Assembly (NCBI GenBank): GCA_036346225.1
Contig: JARFIW010000668.1
Coordinates: 620,001-684,000 of the forward strand
From: Platerodrilus igneus
Taxonomy: Eukaryota > Arthropoda > Insecta > Coleoptera > Lycidae
DNA length: 64,000 nt
Direction: 5' to 3'
Shown: piece after piece, positions 22,116 through 32,315 of the stretch
How positions within the stretch are numbered: position 1 is the stretch's first letter
Layout of the letters: every line of letters starts with the position of its first letter
The notes under the pieces: generated by a model
The model's input: only the letters and a program-made list of their open reading frames with translations
Database searches by the model: none
What the model was told of the DNA's origin: nothing
Translations under genes and position numbers: made by a program

Positions 22116-22279
22116 CAAGTTCTAGGTTGAAAATAAAAATTGTGAATATATATTTAGAAATGTGGTTTTAAAAATTTAAACTGTATTAGTAAAATTGTTT
22201 GTAATAAAAAGTTTTAAGAATGGTTTTAGATTTTCTTTATGTATAAGCCGCAGGAAATTTATAATTTAAAGGGTGTGTG

Positions 22280-23145
22280 TAAAATGGTAAGGGTCGTTCG
22301 ATTTTAAATCTATTTACAGATTCGGATTTACATAAAATTCTAGACTAACAAGATGCATCGCATGTATAAAGAAAATTTATAAGAACGCTCAAAAATCGCT
22401 GCCAGCAAAAATCTTAAAATGGGGTAGCTCCTGGGGATGGTGCTATGTGAAAATTTTAAAAATTGGGTAGCTGAAAAATTCTAATATTAATTGATACCAA
22501 ACAAGGTACATTTATCTCGTGGGTGGAATGTGGAGAAAGATTTATCTCGCAGAGGGTATATGTGTAACTTTGCAGGGCGTGGTCCGATTTTAAATCTGTT
22601 TAGAGATTCGGATTCTACATAAAATTCTTAGCTAATTTAATGTATCGCATGTATAAAAAATGTTTTAAGGACGGTCGGAAATCGCAACTGGTAAGAAATC
22701 TTAAAATCAGGGTAGCTCTCTGGGGATGATGCAATCTAAAAATTTTAGAGATTCGGGTAGCTGAGAAAATTCTAATATTAATTGATACCAAACAAGATAG
22801 GTTTATCTCGAAAGATGCATTGGTTATACGAAGAAAACTATTTGTTAGGTTTGCTTATAGAGCAAATAGCAAAATTAGAAGATCAGGACTTTAAAGGGGT
22901 ATAACTTTGCAGGGCGTGGTCCGATTTCAAATCTGTTTACAGATTTGGATTCTAATAAAATTTTAGACTAACAAGATGTATCGCATGACTAAAAAATTTA
23001 TAAGAACGCTCAAAAGTTGCTACAGGTAAGAAATCTTAAAATGGGGTAGCTCCTGGGGATGATGCAATCTAAAAAATTCCTAGAGATTCGGGTAGCTAAG
23101 AAAATTCTAATATTAATTGATACCAAACAAGATAGGTTTATCTCG
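22280..23145. repeat. Subterminal tandem repeats, E1 right arm
   Basis: Mirror of the left-arm block, with three units in inverse order and the same GGGCGTGGTCCGATTT and AATATTAATTGATACC words. An 81-codon open frame at the tip (23145-23384) runs through the terminal repeat into the flank and is not a gene. Confidence 0.8.
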
Positions 23146-23379
23146 TGGGTGGAAATGTGGAGAAAGATTTATCTCGCGGGTGGAAAGAATGCGGGTGTGA
23201 TGTAATCAAAATGGTTGTGGGGGTGTCCGAGCAAGGAGGAGAGCAAGGAGGAGTCAGGAGGAGATTCATCTCCCTCATTTGCTCCTTATGGGAATTTACA
23301 TGTAAATTGGTCCAGATGTGGGAGCAAATGTGGGATTCTGGAGCAAATGTGGCGCCAGGATTCTTGATTTTACCCTACT

Positions 23380-23385
23380 GGTAAC
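23380..23385. repeat. Target-site duplication of E1, right copy
   Basis: GGTAAC directly follows the CT terminus. The flank after it (ATATTTTAATC) is unrelated to the left flank, so this is an insertion boundary and not a mirror-image assembly join. Confidence 0.85.
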
Positions 23386-24645
23386 ATATTTTAATCTGAA
23401 TCCAGCCATTAAAATATATCTGGTTTGATATTAATAGTATAATCTTTGCCTAAACATCTGTTTAAAATTTTCATTTTCAAGGAAAGGTTGATATCGGTTA
23501 TCTAAATATTTAGTCGCTAAAATTTTATTTTAATTCTGCACTTCTTCCTAATACGTACATTCTTCCTGTTGTGCTAGTTTTGAAATTGAAGAAACAGTTA
23601 CAACTTCCTTTGTCTTACGTTCTATCGTCTTTGTGACTGTGACCAATTGTCACTACATCTTACCTCTGTTCTTTTAGCTCGTTTTTTTGTGCTGAAGTTA
23701 CATGGTTTGTTTCCTTTCTCGTTGAGTCGAGTTATCTTTCTAACTCCCACCGACCATCTGATTTGCTGAACGATTCCCGGTGCTGTTGATCAAGGCTGCA
23801 GCACACCTCCCGTTAGTTGGTAGAGTTTCACACGGAGTGAGTAGTTAAAGTACTAATCTTTTAACCCTAACGGATTACTAAAACTTACTAATCACAAGTA
23901 ACTGTAAAATAGGTAATTATTATAAACATATAGGACAAATAAAGCATGGTTGGCGTTTACCGTTTATCAGCTTATGTGAAATTTTTTGCTAGTAAGTACA
24001 AGTATTTCCTTAGGGTCATCGTGCTCGTATGTCGCAACGAACGCATAAAAACAGATGGAAGATGAAAATATCGATGTATTTTTCCTTTTGGGGACGTCGG
24101 TCAGCAAGCGCACAAGACTGATATTATCTTTCGCCGGCGTATATGTCATTTTGGCTTCAACGTGCACTAAACGCCTACCCACGTTTATATGCCGCTCCCT
24201 GCATTTTACATAAAGTGTAAATGTTTGGATAGTGTCTTAAAACAACTTTGTGTACTTTTTCAAATAATATAGTTTTATTGCTTTGAGGATTAAAAAATTA
24301 AAAATTTCATTCGTTCCTGTTCGAAGCATACTATTTCCTATCCTACAGGTTTTTAACGAGAATACTCGCCAGCATGGGCAATACAAGGTGTGAAAACATG
24401 CAGTGAAGAAAGGTGGCCGAAAAAAAAATGCGACCTTTTACTGTAGATAGTTCCTTGGTCCTTTAAGTATATAAAGGGAGGGTCATTTAGTGATTTTTTT
24501 TCAACTTTTAGAACATCATTAACAATAAAATAACGTATTTTAATTTTCAAATTTACTATCAAAACGAGCGCTGAGTAAAAGTTATATTTCACAAAATTCA
24601 TGATCATTTCGGTGTATTTAATAGTCCTACAAAGTCCGGAATTCG
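23386..24645. other. Right flank of E1, no gene recognised
   Basis: A 71-codon open frame on the minus strand (23967-24182) is Lys/Asp-containing and of normal composition but has no motif I recognise. Otherwise AT-rich. Confidence 0.4.
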
Positions 24646-24649
24646 TAAA

Positions 24650-25080
24650 GTCGGAAGGCATTTTGATAAACTGGTTCAGTAGCAGGACGCACAATATAAC
24701 AACATGCCCGTCCAGTTCGTACAGGTGAAAACATAACTGCTGTAAGTGAAAACGTGCGTTCATACCCAAGCACCTTCCCTACACATCGTTCAAAGGAATT
24801 AAATCTAGCGCACAACTTTAGACTGCATTTTCCACAGCGATCTTCATCTACATACGTATAAGATCTAAATTAGTCAACAATTGATTCCAGTGAGTCATAT
24901 GCAGTGCAGAGCATTCGTTAATTGGATGATAGCAAGATCTGCGCATCATTCATCGAAAATCATCTTTAGTAACGAAAAAGATTTTCACATGGGCGTTTAT
25001 ATTGACTGCAGAATTGTCGCATTTGGGGCTTGGAAAATTCGAATGTCAGTTACAAACATACACTTTATTTTAAACAGTTA
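24650..25080 (+). pseudogene. Tc1/mariner-superfamily transposase relic
   Basis: In shifting plus-strand frames: RPVRTGENITAVSENVRSYP and HRSKELNLA (about 24699-24815, the N-terminal HTH linker region), then CRAFVNWMI, KIIFSNEKDFHMGVYI and DCRI (24903-25010). From memory this is the order seen in insect Tc3-like transposases (RTFVNW ... KIIFSDE-HF--GGYVN--NCRIW). The catalytic Asp position in the FSDE box is Asn here and frames are broken, so it is dead. The overlapping minus-strand open frame 24353-24769 is a shadow. Confidence 0.7.
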
Positions 25081-25234
25081 CTGTTTAGTGCGGTTAATTA
25101 GTTGGTGGTATCATTGAGCCGTTCTTCTTCGAAAATGATAGTAAAGTGGCCATTACGGTGAATTCCAAACGATAATGTGACATACTACGAGGACACTATT
25201 TATGTATTGAGAATAGAAAGAATAAACAAATGAA

Positions 25235-25640
25235 TTTGATGAAAAATACTTTTATTGCTTTTCAAAATAATTGCCTTTAAGATCTATACACTTTTGCATG
25301 CGATTGAACCACCCTACAAAGCACTTTGTCCGTTCAGAAGACGATAGCACTAAAACATGCGTTTTGAAGGCCTAAACCGCTTCTTCGGGCGATGAATATC
25401 GTTGTCCATGTGATTCATCATTAACAAGAAGAAGTCATTGGCTGCCAAGTTGGGGCTGTAAGGCATATGACCCATCAATTCGATCTTTTGTGTGCCCAGA
25501 TATTCGTTTGTTAGATGTGATGTGTGTGAGCTCGCATTGTCATGATGCAAAATGATTCGTCGTTTTGGGTTGGTTTCTCTTAATTTACCGAAAACTTCAG
25601 GCAAACAAATGGTCGTATACTACGCTGAATTAACGGTCTT
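25235..25640 (-). pseudogene. mariner transposase C-terminal relic
   Basis: The minus-strand frame 25350-25604 shows the DDE-type core RIILHHDNASSHTS (second Asp) and YSPNLAANDFFLL (third Asp in the ND pair), with the intervening LGTQKIELMGHMP. C-terminal words WFNRMQKCIDLKGNYFEKQ follow downstream (25235-25310). This is the C-terminal half of a mariner transposase. The N-terminal part is missing and frames break. It lies tail-to-tail with the Tc3-like relic at 24650-25080 but is a different family. Confidence 0.85.
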
Positions 25641-25716
25641 TTGATTTGTGTATTGTTTATTATTAATTTGCATGAAGGATTGAAGTAATAAACGTGCTGT
25701 AAACACTTAATCGATA

Positions 25717-25927
25717 CTAGTTCAGTTTATTTGAATTATTTAACAATACGAGTGTATGTCATATTAAAATTTTATATACTACTTGACATTAGTTTTATTG
25801 CTACTCTGATCCTATATATTTAATATATTAACGACGTTCATTAGCTGTTGCGCTGCCATAAAGCAAATTGACATACAGCATAAAATAATGCCTTGAGACT
25901 ACTACAACAAAGAATAAATTGTACATA
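25717..25927. repeat. Dispersed repeat, copy 1 (~210 bp)
   Basis: Direct repeat of 29513-29724. It shares ACTAGTTCA, TACTACTTGACATTAGTT, CTACTCTGAT, GACGTTCA and AGCTGTTGCGCTGCCATAA. Roughly 85-90% identical by eye. The two copies bracket about 3.6 kb that includes the Bel/Pao relic; solo-LTR or MITE origin is undecided. Confidence 0.7.
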
Positions 25928-27330
25928 AAGTTGTGATTTCTAATGAGAAACTAAAAATAACCAATACAATTAATAATAGTACATCAAAAATGGCATAGGT
26001 TAAATTGTAGTTCATCAACAATAACTTATAATAAATAAAGTTTGTAACTTGTGGTTGGGTTACTTTCACTTTCGTGAAACGTGTTCATGAATGACCCTCG
26101 GCTATTGTACTTATTTAATCTTTCTTGCTTAAATCTCCAGAGAGACCTTATCATAAGGGCTAAACAGTGGGTTCTTTGTTTTATCCCTGCGATAGCATAC
26201 ACATGGAAATAATTTATCTAACAAGTACTTCACTGATTCAGTTTGAAATAAGACAAGAACATGTGATATAATTACGTATAATAATTGTAATTGTACTAAC
26301 AAGAGTAATCAAACTTTGGATTATTTTAGTAAATAAAAATTTAATCTTTAACCAATTTCAATTCTCTTAGAACTCTAACGAAACATGTAAATTTTACTTT
26401 AGTAAATTTTCTTTCCTTTTTTTTAATAATTACAGAGTATCAAAAAGTTAACAAAATAAACGACGTGATATGAGCTCATGTCTGGGGGGTTTTTACAAGA
26501 TAAAATTACAACATATTAATTCAAACATTAATTAAAGAATTGCATCTTTACAGTGCTGTTAGTATTCAAACATTTGTGAAACAAATAATTATTATAAGTC
26601 TTTCTTTTATAAAAATTTAAACAAATATATACATAAATACCTGAATAAAGTATTTTCAAAGTCCTTGACCTCAACACACATCAAGACAAAACGCGATCAG
26701 TGGAACTAACAACAGATAAAGGACATCATGGCTGATCCCCGAACACCTGATCCTCTAAACCAAAGAATATTAATCCAAAAAAAGCACGCCCTTCAGGATT
26801 CATTCTAAGATATAGAAACTGTGTAAATTAGCTCAATATCTCTGCTGATATTTTCCAATTTACTCATTTTACAATACTCAAACAAGTATTGAAATTCACT
26901 TAAATGACAATATAACCAAACCCATATTGAAGTGAACAACGCGTTTTTAAAAATTAAATTAATTTGCTACAACAGATAACCTTATTTTAAAATCATTGTA
27001 TAATAAATAAAATCGACTTACCCCTAGCCGGGGATTTAATTTATTTTTAATAGGAAAAGCTTCCCACAACCAAACTAACATTTGGAAAATAACACGCTTG
27101 CTCGCGTCCATCTTCCACCAAAAGTTGAATAAGATAGCTCGACCTCAACAAGTGCGCAGAATACCAGAATACGCCTTTTAATCCCTACCTATCAGAATTT
27201 CGACTAGTAAAACAAAGGAAACTGCTTTTCCGTTTAACTTATAACCCAAATGGAGGTAAACAAAGTTGCCTAACTACCAGATTCGTAACAGTTAAAACAA
27301 ACTGTTACAAGTTTCCACATCCACTATATA
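25928..27330. other. Non-coding interval inside the repeat-bracketed region
   Basis: AT-rich. A short ATGGCTGATCCCCGAACACC frame near 26729 ends after 27 codons. By strand this interval is downstream of the Bel/Pao integrase relic, where a 3' LTR would be expected, but no terminal TG/CA pair could be matched. Confidence 0.4.
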
Positions 27331-27334
27331 GGAT

Positions 27335-27870
27335 TTATTTAATTGCACTGAAGAAATGGGCACATTGCTGCCACAGAACGCTTGAGTATACCCAATGTCG
27401 TGCGTATGGTAATAACACGTATTATGCTATCTTGTCCAGGATAAACTTCAATTATCCTCCCCATTTTCCAATACATAGGTGTGTTGGTTTCTTTAGTAGC
27501 ACTAGAGAAACAATTTGTAGTGATGGTTTGTGAATATTCCATTTAGAACAAACCTGAAACTGATTTAAAATGTCTTTTCGCCAGCGTACCCAATAAAATT
27601 GTTAGATTATTTGCAGATATCGATAACGCAACAACTGGTTCGTTTTAACTTGTGCAAAATCGGGGCCTAACACAGCTGTTTTGAGTCGATCAATTAAAAA
27701 ATGTGAAGGAGTTAATGCTTGCATGTCCGAAGAATCATTGGAAGACGGGTACAATGGACGAGAATTTAAAATCGCTTCAGTTTTTATAATTACTGTGTTA
27801 AATTCATTGTGGACGAATAATGAACCTTGTAAAACCTTACATAAGTGAGGGTTTATAGCTTTGACACCAG
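27335..27870 (-). pseudogene. Bel/Pao retrotransposon relic: integrase C-terminus and DUF5641-type domain
   Basis: Reading leftward: EAILNSRPLYPSSNDSSDMQ and ALTPSHFLI (about 27690-27790), RLKTAVLGPDF, a WVRWRKD-like block (27560-27600), then the frame 27339-27542 with WKMGRIIEVYPGQDSIIRV, TIRTTLGILKRSVA and CPF. This order (integrase tail, NSRPL, ALTP-HFL, then W--GR-----PG-D---RV--V) is typical of Bel/Pao pol. Frame breaks near 27540 and 27590 show it is dead. Confidence 0.85.
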
Positions 27871-29512
27871 ATTCCTAGAGCCTTAGTTACGTTTATTTTC
27901 CACATAAATTGATTATCCTATTTTTCTTCCTTGTTCATTCATTACTCGTTCAAATAAACTCCGTTCCAATCCTTAAATTCTTCAACAACTCCCTATATAG
28001 TTTACTTACTACTTCATAAGCTTGTTTTCGCATAAATCTGTTGAATCCTTCAACATAATTAATAATAAACACGCTCCCGAATAAACTCCTCAACTCAAGC
28101 CTCTTTTTGTTTTAAAACGTAAATATATCCTATAAATTCAATAGTGTAGGTCCTGTGTTAGGTACCCCGTAATTTCCTAAATTCTGCAATAACATCCTGT
28201 TTAAAATAATAAGTACGCTTTCTACAAATTTTTATTTTAAACTCATTTATTTCGAAACGACAAGTTTGTGCTACAAGTAAATAGTTGAATCCTGCTTCTA
28301 GGTACCCGCTATATTGGTATACCTTACGATCGCCGTATAATAGTTTTTTCTATTGCTCCAAGGTAACGACTTGTTGAAATAAGGTGGCGCACTATCCGAT
28401 ATAAACCTGGGCTTTCTGGTTTTACCGCGCTTCGCTAAGCTTGTTGCTCTTGTTCCTTGCAATTATTAAATAATTCAATGGCACACGAACGCGGCAGAAT
28501 CTTGTTGATAATTTAGCTTAACTTGTGCGTCACACGCATACAAGCTTTTTATTCTATACTTTATATCACTGATAAATCCGCGAACACACGGGCATTAACC
28601 CTCGCGAACTGGAAGAGTTAATTACTGCTTTCCAATTTCACTATTGTGATACTAAGTACAATATCATATATGTGATTCCGGAGAACGCTGCCCGCAAACT
28701 TCTCTGACTACGTTTCTTTCTCCCTTTTGACAACAGACAACCCCATTGGAATCTCTGTCTTTTGGCTAAAACCTTAAGTTATATATTAATCCTTACTCTA
28801 ACCATTATTTACGTCATATATCTGTTATCCAATGACTATTAACAGAACCTCCCAAAACAAGATTTCAGAAACCAAATCCAACCCCTTTCAAGATGAGGGT
28901 CACGGAAGCAATTATTTTTCTAAGGGTTTAAATATGTTGTATCTTCTTGGAATTTTAATTACTGAATTGTGGGCCATACCTATTGGCGATAGTTGTCTGC
29001 CATTAACAAAAGACCGGTTAACCCACTTGAGCCGAAATGGATTTTTAATACAATAGTTGTCTTCAGACTACTTAAAATTACTTGCAATCTTTGAACAAAT
29101 TAAATTGGAAAATAGTTTGGCTATTTATAATGTTTCGTTTTCTATAATCCTTATCAATCAACGAAATTATTAAGAAAATTAAGTTTTACAACTGAAAATT
29201 GATTTTCTTTGTTTACCTTAAAAAGTACTATTTCATTTAAATTTATCAGATTTTTCAATCTAAAACCGGCATAAGCTTTAAAAGGGTTTTGTATTGAATT
29301 TGCAAGGTTGGAGCTTTAAATTATGATGACAGTCGCTGGAATTTATAATATTTAAGCCTAAAGCTATTTCTAAACCTGGTCTTTATTATAAGGGATGCTT
29401 ACTGAAATATAAAAGTAATTTATTATGGAATTCATCTTATAAGTTATGCAAGTTATGGAAATTTAATCAATTAATTAATTTGTTTATTAGTTGACATTTC
29501 AAAATAATGCTA
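27871..29512. other. Non-coding interval with a repeat loosely shared with 41.9-42.4 kb
   Basis: Segment 28050-28470 resembles 41990-42360: AACGACAAGTTTGTGCTAC, GGTA-CCGY, ACCTTMCGAT..CGTATAAT and GGTTTTACCGC words in the same order, much diverged. A 74-codon open frame at 28832-29056 has no recognised motif. Confidence 0.35.
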
Positions 29513-29724
29513 CAACTAGTTCAATTTATTTGAATTATTTTACGATACGAGTGTGTCATATATAAATTTTACATACTACTTGACATTAGTTCTATTGCTA
29601 CTCTGATTCTAAATATTTAATATATTAATGACGTTCACTAGCTGTTGCGCTGCCATAAAGCAAATAGACATACACCATAAAAATTCCTTGACACTACTAC
29701 AACAACGCGTAAATCGTACAGAGT
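29513..29724. repeat. Dispersed repeat, copy 2 (~210 bp)
   Basis: Direct repeat of 25717-25927; see that entry. Confidence 0.7.
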
Positions 29725-31493
29725 TTTCTTACCTTTGAGTTTAACATGACCACAAGTTGCATTTTGAAATTGGCTTGTACATGTGAATGTTTGGTAGTCG
29801 AGTTGTTAACAATTAGTTTCTGTTTGTATATTTTAATACTAATGCTTAAGTGTATTAGTTTCCAGCGCAAACAAGTCTTAATTTTAATTGATTGAACAAA
29901 ACTATTGTTTGAATGTTGATATCATTTAGTATAAAAGTCTATCGTATTTATTGTAATTTATTCGTAACGTATTGGAAGATTAAATGTCCTGGTTAATTTA
30001 AATCAAGACTTGGAGATTGTGCTCACGTGATCATATGTTTTGTGGAAAGCGCTTTGTGTGCAAATATTCTTGGTCTTTGACCATCGTTTTTTTCTCAACT
30101 TTAAGTTCAAGGCTGTGCTGCTTTTCTCCTTGTTGGTTGCATTTTGATTTGTAGCAATGTATTTCAAAAATATGGATTTATTATGGTAAGTTGGTTACCT
30201 TTTCAAATTACCGGCTCTAAGGATGTTTTTGTTTGATATTCAAGTATTAAATGATTGTAGAATGTTTTTTTGCCTTGACGATTATTAGCATGTCAGGCAA
30301 ATATTTGTGTAATCATTTAGTGAAATTTCAATAACTAATTTATTCTAAATTTCATAATTAAGAGATTTAAGAGGTTTAAGCAAATTTTTACAGTGCCAAA
30401 TGGGATTTGTAGCAGAGCACAGTCACAAGACGTAGCTGATATAGCTTTTGTTGTTAAAAACGAGATCAAAACCTTGAATTTATTTGTGTTTAAAGTGTTT
30501 TTTTGTAGTTTATCACTACAGCGTGTGTTTGAAATATTTGAAAAACACCTGTCCAAAACATCATACTATCTGGATATTTGTTGTGCTGAATTTTTTTATT
30601 AAAAAAGAATAAATTTAAAGTGTGCACTGAGCTTCAGATATGATCTGAAGTTAAAATTAATATGTAAAACATTTCTACACTTAAAATAATTCAATTACTA
30701 AAATAATTCTTTGTTGATATAATTTAATTTCGAAATTTAAGAAAACTTATGCATTTGAAATAATCTTTAGTAACGAAATATTACCTGGTTTTATTAAAAA
30801 TATTCTCTAAAAATTGTACGTACAAATAAAAGGATTATACAAGAATATTTTATTTTTTCGTTACATTCTTAAAGTGAACTGCGTTCTTTTATAATTCTCT
30901 AGACAAATCATAAGGCAACTATTATATATTGCTGAGGTATAACAGGTTTTATGAAAGCAAGGTTATGGTCAGTGCTAAAAGGGTGACTTGTTTCCATAGT
31001 GCTTTTGTATACGCAAGCTGTAGGTACATCTAAGAGACATCCTGGTCGTTTGTTCTGAGTAGTACTTTGCGTTTCCCCTTTGTTTCTATTATAGCTAGCG
31101 GTTCCGTAAATGCAGTGACACCTTTCCTCTTAATGACAATTAGCAAAATAAACCCCGCCCGTTTTCATACCTACCACTTGGAATAATTTCCAAGTTAGTA
31201 GCATATTGAACTCTGAGACGTCATTTTCGCAGAATCCCAAGTTTACCTCAAAAGGTTGAGTTCGTTTGGGTGGTGTGCGACTAGGAGATTTAGATTAGGA
31301 AGGAGGGTGAATTGGTCTAGGTTAATCGCTATCTTATCACTTTCCAAAAAGTCATAACCCCGTTTCTTAGCTTTTCTCCCTTTCATCGCTTTAATCATGC
31401 GCACAACCAGCATATTTAATAACGCCGTCAGGATGGCAGTGAGGACTAATCACAATAGTTTCTTTCTTGTAAAAATAAATAAAAATCCTTTAG
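29725..31493. other. Non-coding interval, nothing recognised
   Basis: AT-rich. Overlapping frames on opposite strands at 30335-30602 have no motif. Confidence 0.4.
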
Positions 31494-32315
31494 GGATCAT
31501 GCAAAAATCACTCACCCTTAACCACTGAATGCTGTCTTCAGATTGGTTAGGCACAGGTTCCAGTTGGTTGCCTACAGTGACAAAGGGACTTGCCCCAGAC
31601 TGATGTCATGTTACGTGATGGATGATCTCGAGGATGATTAATGACGTTGATTCGCTTGGGGGTACATCTGGGCTAGTATGTGTTTCTTGGTTCTACCAAA
31701 TTTTATTAGCTTAACATATTTTTGTTAACCCAACAGGGTTTTATTGTTGACTCTACAGAGTTTTTGTTGATCCGACAGGGTTTTGCGCTGTAATAAAAAT
31801 AGATTAAGGCACTGAAATTTTTGTCATAAAATCTCACCATCAACGACTTCCCAACCTACTTAGCTCAAAGATAATGTGGAAGTGAGCGGATTCAGAAAAT
31901 TACTTGGAAAGACAGTTCAACCGGTGGAAATCTTATCAGAACCAATGTTTAATGCACGCAAGTCGTGTGTATGCAACAAGTTGAAAACCTTGAGGTATTT
32001 CGTGAACAATAAGATGATTACACGGACGTTTGAAAGATTAAATTTCCATTTACGACTTTTCAAACAAGGTTTCAAAATACGTAAATTATTTTCTATATGA
32101 TTGTCGGCACAAAATGTTAAACTTAGCCTTGTAATTGAACCAAATTAGAAAAAATAAATCGCATGTTGTTCCATATGAGACTAAGTATTTATTAAAAATT
32201 TAAAAATCTATTTAACCTTGCAAATAAATATTTTTGGCGATTTTTTATTTTTTTCTATTGCCTTACTACATCCGACTTGTTTCAAAAAACTATTTTTTAC
32301 ATACCAAAAAAATTG
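31494..32315. repeat. Dispersed repeat family R, copy 1 (~820 bp)
   Basis: Direct repeat of 36803-37525. Shared words in order: GATCATGCAA, AGGTTCCAGYTG, GATGATTAAYGACGTT, TTTCTTGGTTCTAC, GCGCTGYAATAAAAATAGA, ATAAAATCTCACCATCAA, CTTGAGGTATTTCGT and TTTTTTCTATTGCC. It contains three short internal repeats of the CTCTACAGAGTTTTTGTTG type (31725-31785). No coding domain was recognised; the 74-codon frame 31876-32100 is not conserved in the other copy. Confidence 0.75.

Larger units (their letters stand above)
10384..23379. mobile_element. E1: complete Polinton-derived palindromic (fold-back) element, 12,996 bp
   Basis: The left end reads AGTAGGGTAAAATC and the right end is its exact inverse complement. 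Both sides are flanked by GGTAAC (10378-10383, 23380-23385). A 6-bp target duplication and AG...CT termini are the known signature of Polintons/Mavericks. Unlike ordinary Polintons, the inverted repeats do not stop after several hundred bases: the arms 10384-16724 and 16991-23379 (6341 and 6389 bp) are inverse copies up to a 266-bp spacer. Coding relics (polymerase N- and C-terminal pieces, a zinc-finger gene, a large conserved Polinton-associated gene) all point outward from the axis. No integrase, ATPase or capsid gene was seen in this element, so it must be non-autonomous. Confidence 0.85.
16991..23379. repeat. E1 right arm (inverted repeat)
   Basis: Inverse copy of the left arm, 6389 bp, 48 bp longer through many small indels. 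Genes in it run left to right, outward from the axis. The zinc-finger frame and the 181-aa frame are longer here than in the left arm, while the 169-aa frame is better preserved in the left arm. Confidence 0.9.

Noticed and set aside
10384..23379. E1 palindrome as a pure assembly or missed-adapter artefact
   Set aside because: A read-through artefact would mirror the flanks too. Here the symmetry stops exactly at AG...CT ends with different flanks and a 6-bp target duplication. Small indels may still be sequencing error.
23145..23384. 79-81 codon ORF at both E1 tips
   Set aside because: It lies in the terminal repeat, crosses into the flank or target duplication, and has no motif.
24353..24769. 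138-codon minus-strand ORF
   Set aside because: Its right part is antisense to the mariner-like relic, which has recognisable transposase words on the plus strand.
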